From: Opisthocomus hoazin
Taxonomy: Eukaryota; Chordata; Aves; Opisthocomiformes; Opisthocomidae
Assembly (NCBI RefSeq): GCF_030867145.1
Contig: NC_134441.1
Location: 5,210,992 to 5,274,991, forward strand
Direction of reading: 5' to 3'
DNA: 64,000 nt
This document shows positions 27,401 to 37,300 of this stretch, in pieces. Every line of letters starts with the position of its first letter. Position 1 is the stretch's first letter. The notes below the pieces were generated by a model that saw nothing but the letters and a program-made list of their open reading frames with translations, was not told the origin of the DNA and did not search any database. The translations under genes and the position numbers were made by a program.

Positions 27401-30400
27401 TTTAAAAAACAAAAGGGCGATCTGACCTGTCTGCAGCTCTTCAAAGATTTCTGCACAATTGGAGACAGCGAGAGATTCACCTCCTCCTCTGTCAACTGCA
27501 TCGTTCGGGTATTCCTATCAAATTTAAGTGATACAATCAGCTATTCAGTACCATTTAATTAAAGTATCATCCTTGTTAAAATCAAAAGTGAAAATAACTT
27601 TTTCTGTAAGCAACATTTAATAATCACTCCTATTGTTTCAAAAATCTGCTTGTTTTCTAAATGAATAAAAGTCAGCAACATACATATGGGTCTTCTCGTA
27701 ACATGAAAGCTTCAAACAAAGCTTCCAAGATGACCAAACAGCAAATATCCGTTGACAGCATTAAATTATTTCTGATGCATGTCAATTAGTCAAAAATTAT
27801 CTTGAACCACAATCCAGCTTCTGGTAGTTCAACAATGACAGAATGTAGAAGTTCATCCTTAGTATCAGGACCTCCATGTAAGTCAGTTAACCAACCTGCG
27901 TGCTATCCACTAGTTGCTCCACTGGCGTTTTCTTCAATACAGATCGCAGGTGGGAGCCATTCTGTGTATGTTCATTTAATGAAATATTTCCTGTTCGTAG
28001 TGGTGTGATAGGTAGCTTGCTTTCATCAAATATTTCCAGGCTTGCTTCTTCTGCAAAACTAACTTTCCTTCCGCTTAGATCGGATACAATGTTACCTCTA
28101 ATGTCTGTAGTGATGTGATCTGAACTGCAAACTTCAGAGCAAGTATGGATATGACAATTAATGACTGAAGTAAAATTGAGAAGACTTTAGTATTAGCAAC
28201 ATGAAATGTACACATCTCCACAGATTCTGTAAAAAAAATCCATTCATTTCTAAATTTCTGCTATTACTGTGCCACATTTACATTTCTTATTTTGAGAAAT
28301 ATACAAAAGGAAAAAGGGACCACTGCATGAAGGAAAAAACATTTTGCGTAAGGATTTCTCTCTCACCCACGTAAACTGTGGAAGAAAAAAGAAAGTACTC
28401 TCTAATGTACATACAGAGGGACTCTGTACATTAACATCCCCGACTCCTTCACAGGCATGAACTACTCAGCTACACTTTTCCCTAAAAATGGCCTAATAGC
28501 AAAATTAAGGAAAACTCTGAACAATTATTTCCAGCCTGCATCTCAGTTTGAGCTTGCTTTTTCTATCAGAATCAAACTGCTAACATACCACCCAAGAGGC
28601 CCTACCCCACCTTCCAAATATCTCAGCTCCTTTTATAAAAGCTATTTCATTCCTATAAGTTGTGCTTAAGTAAAAACATGTTTAATGCTATGCTGTACTG
28701 AATCAGCGCCTAATTCAGTTTTTAAACTGGGACTTGAGCCTCCTCTGCAGCAGCACGTGAACAGATCATTATTTGCAGTACTTTTTTTTTGCTCCCCCAT
28801 CAGCCTTTATGTCAAAGTTGTATCAGGTTTCTACTGCATTGTAAACTGTAGACAAGATGACAGACATGGGATGACTGCTTGTGAAACACTTCCTCACAAA
28901 TACTCTAAGTATTTTTACTTTCTAATAAGAATATAAAAAAGACTATAGTAGTGATGAATCCTCTTACCATGGCCTGTTTCTAAGATATCTCTAATTAGAA
29001 CAGCCTCCAATGACTCAGTAGGATTATGTTGCTCATAAATCCATTCCTAGAGAAAAGTTACAAGATTATATACATGTATGTGTATATACATCTCATTTAT
29101 TTATATACACACCCACACAACACAGTATCGAAATAAAAAGCTACTTGCAAATGTTGCCTTTTAAAATAGCACGAACTATGAAGTTTCTTAATCCCATAGA
29201 CAAGGATTTCAGAGTTTTCTCAATCATCCACTACTTCAGTTGAATTTATTTTCCCCAAACAACAAGGCTAAATACTTCAAAGGATTAGACATCAAATGGT
29301 GGTCCAGCACCATCAGAGGACACACCTAACAAAACAGACCCCATCTTCACTGTTTTTATATATGACACCAATAAAAACCTCACTAGAGATACTTATACAG
29401 AAGACAAACTAAATTCTCCATCTCTATACAAGTATGTCCTTTTTTTTGCAAGGAATATCAAATAACTGCCAAACAGATAGAAGGTGAAGATTAAAAACTG
29501 CATTTGAAGTAATCCCAATGATCAATAAAGTTGGTTTTGACATCTGGAAAAAGCTGTATTTGCCATATCTGTGGAGCTGATCTCTCACATAGTTACAGCT
29601 GTTGTTTCAAAAGAATTAAGATATATTTAAATTTTATTAATAGACTAAAATAACCTTTTCCATGTGGTTATAAGAGTATAATCTTACTGAGTAGAACAGT
29701 TTACAGCATCCACATTGAACACTGGCATGTAAAAGAAAACTGAGCGCAGCCTCAGAAGACCCAGCAGCAGGGATCTGAGGTTAACCTATATTCTCTGTCA
29801 GTCCAAACGGATCAGTGTCCATGTCAGATTTTGCTTCCTTTGACAATGTAAATTTCTTACGAGATCTGCTGTGCTATTTGTGTTCTCCATGTTCTTTGCC
29901 CACACTTCTATAAGTACCTTTGTACTGGCAGCAACAGGTTCAGTGACGGCCACATCCTGGCGTGAAGACGAGATGCTGCCCATCTTGGTATCAGACTTAC
30001 TGCTGTTGGTCAAATTTTGTCTTAAATTTTCTTTCAAATCAGCTCCACTGTTGTCCGACATGAACTTTTCACTCCACTGATCCAGATTCTGCTCTGTTGT
30101 AAAAAGTACTTTGTTCAGAGCTACAACAGTTAATAACAAAACACAAACCAAACAACTGACCACAAAGACAAACTTCAGATTTTTCAATGAATGCTCTTTT
30201 TGTGTGTCTTCACCAAAAGCATGGTGAGATTCTGAAAGCTAAAACACATGCATTTTTTTAGTTCTACTTTGAAAATAACATTACCAGATCTTCAAAACAA
30301 CGCAAGTTATTCTTTTCATATAAAAGTTATTAAGACCATCAACACAAGAAGTAAAACACTGTAGTTTGTTTTACACTATCATCTTCTCACAGTTACCATA

Positions 30401-32892
30401 GTATGCCCTGACTTGCTTTTGCAATACTTGCTATTTTCGTTAAGAAATAAGGATGTAAACACCACAGTAATGTGATGTGGTTTCTCAAATTACTGCACTT
30501 AAAAGTTCTTAAACAAAAGTCTGCACACCACAATCAAGAGAAATAACCATTACAACAGCTAAAACCAGTTGTCATAAAAACCATTCTCAGTTTCATGGAA
30601 AAAGCGTGAAAACGCTAACGCTTAGTGAAAAGTAAATTCGATGGTATAAATCAAGAAAGTAAAACTAAGTAAACAGACACAAAGAAATACTACTCTTTGT
30701 TTTTCTTTGCGGGTTATTCTGAGAAACCGTAATTCAGGATGCACTAAGAAATAAGATGGATTTAAACAAACAAAAAAACCTCAAACCAACACAAAAAACA
30801 CCTGTGCCAATCCTTATATCTGAAGATTTTTTTGTTTTATATGAAGTGTTTGTAGTTTCGCACTTTTTGGCCTCAAGAAGGACCTGATGCTTAAGATCAA
30901 TCATTGACCAGAAATACAATCAACTCACGAGAGCCTGCTTCCTGGGAAGCGTCATCCACTTGTGGCAGTCCAGAGAAGTCAGCCTCCACTTCAGCTTCTT
31001 CTACTGATTTAAAAGACGTTTGAAAGGCATCTATCTTGTCCTTCAACAACCTGACATTCTCATATTTAAAAGGACTAACCTGCTAAGACAAAATTGACCT
31101 CATGAGACATTTTTCCCCACCCAAGATGACACGGGCTTTATTACTTTGTATTTGTACTTCAGCATAAAACAAACTCAGAGAAGAAGCAAATCTTGTATTT
31201 CATATGGCTGCTATTTCAGTTGTACAGTAAAAATACACAAAAACGGAACTGTATCAAGAAACCTGCTAAGTTTTACTGCCTTTCATAATCTGTCCCTCCA
31301 GACCATATCCAGAATTTGTTTTCTGACAGCCTATGCTAGTTTGAATTAAGAACAAGTCTGATTAAAAACCAAGTCCCTTATGGTAGTTTTTACCTCACTT
31401 TGAACTATCAACACTTTAATTAACCAAAAATCAAGCATGGCAAATACAGACAAGTAAAGGTTATGGTAAATAAAAGTTACTATCTATGAGCAAGCTAGAC
31501 ATGGAGACAAGACTCCAGACTCTACACAAACAAAACTTCTAACATCCACTTATTCTGAAGTAAGGTGTCCAAGGGAAGCCCACAAAATTAAGGCCTTGGT
31601 TATTCCTTCTACTGGCTTCTTCCCAAAACCTGCCTTCTCCTTCTGCCAGCGTACGTTGATTCCTGGGGGGAACTAAACTGACAATTAGATGTTTGAGAAA
31701 GACTCTCACCTGTGTAAAGGCTGCTTTTTGCCTGTTGCTTCTCTGTTCGGCAAGGTATCGAATAAGACTGTTATTTTCTGGTGACCCCCGTATTCCAATT
31801 GTTGATCTTCGTCTAAATTTTAATGGAGTTGAAGACTTACCTGAAATGGGGACAGGAGGGGGGGGACGACACACGACATTGTTTTTGTAAGAATACCTAA
31901 AGCTTTAAAATGGTAATTTTTTTTCCTTTTTGTTTTAAGAGTGATTTATGCTATTTACGAAAACATCCAAAGTTAGCTGCTCAGCTCAAGAAACCTTCCT
32001 GAGCAAAAATAAATTAACTTCCTAAAAGCAAGTTCGTATTTAACTAAACTATATACTAAGTGAAGAGCTGTCTTTTTTGTTACTTTTTCAATTACTAGTT
32101 AAGAAACTGCCTACCAATACTTGCAGAATTTGTCTTACTACTCCCTTGTGAAACTCATTGACACCTAATCATCTGGACAGGAAAGAGTTAAATAAGGAAT
32201 TACAGCAACATCATATCACCGTTCTATACTTGGGCATATTCAAACTCCGACAGACAACCCAAACCTGACCTAAACTGAAGCTTCTGGTAAGAGGTTGGAC
32301 TAGATGACCTCCAAATGTCCCTCTGAGAAGGACAGAAGTCGTTCGTCACTATAGCCTTACCTATAGATTGTTTAGTAAAACTTTCTTGAGTAATTCCAAA
32401 TTCAGCAATTGTTACAGTTGCAAAATCAACAGGTTTTCTCCTCTGTTTCTCTGATACTCCACAATCAGATTTTTCTTCTGCTTTGTCCCTATTAGGTGTC
32501 AAGTAGCATTCATCCCCCAAAGAAACAGGTCTAATTCTTGAAAAATTTTCCATACTGTTCAAGGGCAAGGTATGTTCACCAGCCATATCCCCTTTTAGCG
32601 TATCAAAAAAGCACTCAGTAAACTGACAGCCAACACCACCCTCCTTCTTGTGGTACGATTCCTTCTCAAGGTCCTTGGTGAATTTCAGAGTGCATTTCTG
32701 CAACTGAGCCTGGCTCCCATCTCTTAAATTCTCCTTCTTGGATGCCTTTATGACTTTTGATTTAGCCACTTTGCAAATCTTCCGGTCTTCTGACAAGTCA
32801 GGTAAAGAGGCCTCTTCCTTCTCTTCAGTATATCTGTCCTCATTTTCTTCAACTTCCAGGGAAGCATTTATATTCTTAGATTGTCTGTGCAT
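21440..32892 (-). CDS. CDCA2: Repo-Man / cell division cycle-associated protein 2
   Basis: Repo-Man brings protein phosphatase 1 gamma to chromatin at anaphase and helps reverse mitotic histone H3 phosphorylation (family knowledge). Coding exons in transcript order: 32892-32361, 31840-31710, 31079-30929, 30231-29861, 29046-28968, 28164-27896, 27514-27427, 26913-26693, 26263-26185, 25558-25509, 24461-24321, 23573-23399, 22886-22669, 22288-21440. Every junction is GT-AG and the phases add up to 3354 nt, 1117 residues (human about 1023). The start ATG at 32892 has an in-frame upstream stop. Landmarks matching the human protein as I recall it: FATVTIAEFGITQESF near residues 155-170; RRRSTIGIRGSPENNSLIRY in exon 31840-31710; PP1-docking RVTF at 555-558 followed by EIFDETLPANTPLRKG; KSLYGEREMASKKPLLSPI in exon 23573-23399; and RRSMRLHKDAEIEGLAWI in the last exon. 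Odd: a hydrophobic segment at about 292-310 and a second RVxF module at 455-458 (see findings). The acceptor of exon 24461 is the least certain boundary. A non-coding 5' exon must lie upstream, since an acceptor sits at 32903-32904. Confidence 0.93.
22420..22600 (-). repeat. CR1 LINE 3' fragment in the last CDCA2 intron
   Basis: On the minus strand the text reads like a decayed CR1 coding tail (KHWNSQPGEAMESLSLEGG, comparable to the CR1 'HWNRLPREVVESPSLE' phrase). On the plus strand it shows 'ctgttccagtgtttagtcac', a hallmark of antisense CR1. It lies between the exons ending at 22669 and starting at 22288 and is in the same orientation as CDCA2. Confidence 0.65.
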
Positions 32893-33059
32893 TGTTAGTG
32901 ATCTATTTTAAGAAACATTCAGTCAGCCTTTGCTCTCTTGTAGTTACAGACAGCTATCGAAAAGAAAAAGAGCTTATTAATACATATTTGCTAAGAGCAA
33001 GACTTAGCTACCATTCTCAAACTTCCACCCAGTCTGGGTTTTTCCTGGCATAAGGTGTT

Positions 33060-33480
33060 TATCAGCGTGGTGGCAAGGGAAAGTCTCACCTCCAGAAAGC
33101 CAGACACGGCTAACACTGCAACGAAAAATGCACAGCGATACCGACCTGCCTCAGAAGCGTTTCACAAGTAAGGAAATACAAGGCTATGCCTTCGCTGCTT
33201 ATCAAACTTAAACTTCATGTTAGCATAAAATAGATTCAGCTCAGTCACACTGTAACCGTTTTGCTAGAAGTGTTGCAACAAGTATTAGCAGTTTAATTGG
33301 AAAATTTAAGACGCTAACATCTTTCACGTTTAGTTGCTTGGATTTTAGGTTAAGAATGTAGAATTCCATAACATGACTCTGAAACTTCGGTTCCACCAAC
33401 ATAAGCCTTTTTTGCTATTTTGTGTAACACAAACCGTTAAAACACTGTGTGCGCAACTTTTTGAAGTCCACACTACAAAC
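33060..33480 (-). other. CDCA2: Probable non-coding first exon region of CDCA2
   Basis: The ATG exon has a splice acceptor just upstream (AG at 32903-32904), so at least one 5' UTR exon lies between here and the CpG island. The best donor I see is a minus-strand GAG|GTGAGA with the exon edge at 33090. The transcription start itself cannot be placed from sequence. Confidence 0.35.
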
Positions 33481-33590
33481 TGATGCCTGCATCAACCCGG
33501 TTACACCGACGAGAGACAGGGCCGTGCGAGGGATCGGTGTCCAGCATGAGCCCCTTCCCACGCACCCCGCTCCCCGGGCCCCCCAACCCC

Positions 33591-33635
33591 CTCAGCACTC
33601 GCCCCCTCAGCACTCGCCCCCTCAGCACTCGCCCC
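33591..33635. repeat. Three tandem copies of a 15-bp unit
   Basis: The unit 'ctcagcactcgcccc' occurs three times head to tail without mismatch inside the CpG island on the CDCA2 side, followed by a C-rich stretch. It is a GC-rich minisatellite of very low copy number. Confidence 0.9.
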
Positions 33636-34035
33636 CCCGACACCCTTCCAGCGTGTGTTCCCCCCTCCAGCCCCTCACCGCGACGCCGCCGCGCGCGCCC
33701 CCTCACCTCACCCTCAGGCCCGCCCCAGCACTCCCCGCCGCCGGCATTCAAACCGGACCGCACCACCGCGTACTCCTCCGCCCCCTCGCCCACCCCTCGG
33801 CGCCCGACGGCCACCGGGCAGCACGGCCGAAGGTGCACGGAGGGAAAGCGGCTCACGAGAGCCGGTCCCGCGCCGCACCCCGTCCCCGGGCGCCGACCGG
33901 GCTTCCCGGGCAGGGGGGACTCTTTGGCTCCCCGCGCGCGGAGGGATCACAGACCGTTGCTCAGCGCTCAAGTGCCGATTTGAAAAAAAAAAAAAAAAGT
34001 CAATTCAACGGCCCGCGCCCACGTGACAGGCCGCA

Positions 34036-34105
34036 CCAATCAAGGGCGAATGTACTGCCAGTCATGCTTTATGCAAATATGCGGACTTATTCCTCCCTTG
34101 ATTGG
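34036..34105. promoter_or_regulatory. Perfect 11-bp inverted repeat of CCAAT boxes
   Basis: 'ccaatcaaggg' (34036-34046) and its exact reverse complement 'cccttgattgg' (34095-34105) face each other across 48 bp that contain an octamer site. It sits in the middle of the head-to-head promoter, so each gene sees a CCAAT box plus the same three-base-longer flank in the same relative orientation. Confidence 0.8.
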
Positions 34106-34316
34106 CTACCGGCGGCGCTACTGCCGGCCGGCCCGCCCCCCCCCCGGCGTTTCCCCGCCCAACCCTCCCGCCCGTCCTCGCCCCGCTACTCCGGCAGAAC
34201 GCGTTTTTTATTGGACAGCGGGCTCGCCTCGGCGCGGCTGCGATTGGCTGCGGCTCATGTCGGTCAGTGATCGCTGCCTTCCGGGTTTGGCGGTAGGAGA
34301 GGGTCGGCGCCGCAGC

Positions 34317-37300
34317 ATGAGGCGGGTCACGCTGTTCGTTAACGGCAGCCCCCGGAACGGGAAGGTGAGGGGCGGGCAGGGGGGCGGCCGAGCGGAGCGG
34401 GCAGTTCCCGCGTTTCGGCGCCGGGACGGGTCCGCCGCGCTGCCGACGGGGTTCCCGCCCTTGGTTCGGCGGCAGGGAGGGAGGGAGAAGCCCTCAGCCG
34501 CCCCTCCCGGCCGCGGCGGAGGAGCCCCGCTGCTCCCGCCGCCCGCTCCCCGGGCTTGGCGGCGCCTGCCGGGGCCCGGCCCTTGCGGTGCTGAGGTGCC
34601 CTCAGTGAACGCCGAGGGGCATCGCGGGGAGCCTAGGCTGCTGGAGGCGCAGTTCAGAGCCGCCCTCACGCCACGGACTCGGGCCCTGCGCGGGGGTCCC
34701 GGGTGGCGGGGGACGCGCGCGGGTTGAACCCTGCGGGACGTCGGGGCTCTGCGGTGCCCAGCCGACCCCGCACGCCGATGCTGTTGGACAGCCGGCCGAT
34801 ACCCTGCTCCGCCCCTGCTCTTCCGGCACAGCCTGTGCGGTGACGGCCCCGAGGGAGAGCAGCTGCGGTTCCAGGCCCGGCCAGGGCACAGCTGGCCTAG
34901 GGAAGGGCCCTGCGGGGCAGGTCGGCTCTTCGCGATCCGCGGTCCCTGATTTTTCCCATCTGCGCCTCCGGAGAGAAGGCAGTTACTGTGACGGCAGTGT
35001 AATCTTTGTTTTTAGGGAGGAGAAATAAATTCATAAGAGGTTCTCCTTCCCCTCTGCTCTGCCCTGGTGAGGCCCCATCTGCAGTGCTGCGTCCAGTGCT
35101 GGGCTCCCCAGTTCAAGAAAGGTGAGGAGCTACTGGGGAGAGTCCAGTGCAAGGCTACGAGGATGAGGAGGGGACTGGAGCATCTCTCCTGCGAGGAGAG
35201 GCTGAGGGAGCTGGGCTTGTTCAGCCTGGAGAAGAGAAGGCTGAGAGGGGACCTTAGAAATGCCCATAAATATCTGCAGAGTGGGTGTCAAGAGGATGGG
35301 GCCAGACTCTTTCCAGTGGTGCCCAGCGACAGGACAAGGGGCAACGGGCACAAACTGAAGCAGAGGAAGCTCCAGCTGAACCCGAGGAAGAACTTCCCAT
35401 TGGGGGTGACGGAGCCCTGGCCCAGGCTGCCCAGGGAGGCTGTGGAGTCTCCTTCTCTGGAGATATTCCAGCCCCGCCTGGACGCGGTGCTGTGCAGCCT
35501 GCTCTGGATGACCCTGCTTGGGCAGGGGGTTGGGCTGGGTGACCCACAGAGGTCCCTTCCAACCCCTGCCATGCTGGGATTCCGTGACTCGGAACAGAAG
35601 AAATATTTCTGTAGAGAAATAAATAACTGTATCATAATAGTCCTACAGTACCAGCACTCCTTCTCTTGCTGCTGCCACTGCAGCGCGCTGAGTTTTGGCA
35701 AGAGACGCGCGAGTCACCCCGCTTCAAGGCAGTTATGGTTCTGGCATCAAAGCTGGTCTGTGCGTTTCCTTTCTTCAGTAAAGATCCACACATACCTTCC
35801 TCCCCCCGTAAGAAGATATTGATCGCCCTGGTAAGAAGTCTGAATTGGCAGAAACTGTATGAACACAGAGCCTGTAGCTACCTCTCTCTTCCACAGGTTG
35901 TGGCTGTGTACGGGACTTTATCAGATTTGCTGTCTGTGGCTAGTAATAAGCTTGGAATAAAAGCGACCAGTGTGTACAATGGAAAAGGTGGACTCATTGA
36001 TGATATCGCTTTGATTAGGTAAGGCTTATCCAATAAAAGTCAAATCACGGATGTGGATTAAGAGACTTACTAGCCTGGTAATCCTCTGACCTTAATCAAT
36101 AACCAGTGCTTTGCCTAAAAACAGATCTTCTCATTGCCAGCCAGTATGCCCAAAAGTGCTTTCACACCGCAAGGAAAAATAATACTGTCTTTTGAACTTC
36201 AAAGCATTTCTGTCTTGATGAATCAGAATTTGATACAAGCCGTGTTTTATGCCTTTTACCATCCTCCTGTATTGACTGGCAGTGCAATGTATGTCCCAGG
36301 AAAATCCCACTGTTCTAGTCAGCCCTTGGATGAGGGTGTTTTGAAAAGGAGACAAACTCTAGCGTTGCTTTGGCTTCGTAGAATGCTCCCAGAGTGGGGA
36401 CAAAATCAACTGTTTTGTGAAACTAAACTGTTTGAGTAACAGAAGTGATCCCTACCTGCTTGATACAGGTAACATCTCTAGTGAAGTCAATTGTATTACA
36501 GTCCACTGGAACCTGCAAAATTAAGATAAAAATCAGATACTGAAGTTCTAATGGCAACTGATTATCATTTAACTGAAATTAATCAGGAGGGGTTCCCACT
36601 GTCACTTAGATGAACAAAAAATTATGATTAATCTTTTTTTTTTTTTTTTCCTCCTCCCCTTCCCCATTTCAGGGATGATGATGTTTTGTTTGTCTGTGAA
36701 GGGGAACCATTCATTGGTAAGTCTCTGTAATTCTTAAGTTTAACCTTTTGTTTAATGGAAAGAGGTTTTGTTTTGCTTTAATGTGAACCTAAAATGTTAT
36801 TTTCTGGTGTTTTCAGAAGATACCTCTTACCATATGAAGGATTCACAAATAGTCACCATTTTTCTAGTAATTACTGTCTTTCATAGATCCTCAGACTGAT
36901 GGGAGACCTCAAGAAGAACTAACAGGGTCACACACAGATTGGCTAACGCTCAATGTTGGAGGCCGATACTTCACCACTACACGGTAAAAATTGGTTTTGT
37001 TCTTAAAGGACTTGATTTCAGTGAAGTAGTTACAGCAGCTGGTAGTGTACGTTCAGTTGGTGAGGCTTCAGATGCTCTTGCAAAAGAGCTAGAAAATTAA
37101 CTTACCATGGAGTAGGAGGTCTCCGACTTCTGCAAATTTGTCTCTATTTCATATTTGCTACCACAATTTTGCAACAATTCTTAAATAGTTTACATATGAA
37201 GTAGAACTGGCGAAAAGCCTGAACAGGCCTGGATTTATCATTGGAATATCTCCATTAACAAAGTGCTTTGTATTTGAAATACCTTTACGATACCTCAGGT

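Larger units (their letters stand above)
33480..34960. promoter_or_regulatory. CpG island and bidirectional CDCA2/KCTD9 promoter
   Basis: GC content and CpG density jump sharply here compared with the flanks. The two genes point away from each other: KCTD9 starts translation at 34317 on the plus strand, CDCA2 on the minus strand. Elements seen: CCAAT at 34036-34040; reversed CCAAT (ATTGG) at 34101-34105, 34210-34214 and 34243-34247; octamer ATGCAAAT at 34071-34078; E-box CACGTG at 34020-34025; ETS-like CTTCCGGG near 34278-34285; and a TTTGAA (CHR-like) site at 33979-33984. Several spaced CCAAT boxes upstream of a CHR are typical of G2/M-phase promoters (NF-Y with DREAM/MMB), which fits CDCA2. 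No TATA box is evident. Binding by these factors is inference. Confidence 0.8.

Noticed and set aside
33449-34727. Long open frames on both strands over the CpG island (up to 273 codons)
   Set aside because: They are Pro/Arg/Ala-rich frames caused by extreme GC content with few stop codons. None fits a known protein except the first 16 codons of KCTD9 at 34317-34364.
35067-35822. 251-codon plus-strand open frame in KCTD9 intron 1
   Set aside because: It lies mostly within the avian CR1 tail and is a remnant of the LINE coding region running on into flanking intron.
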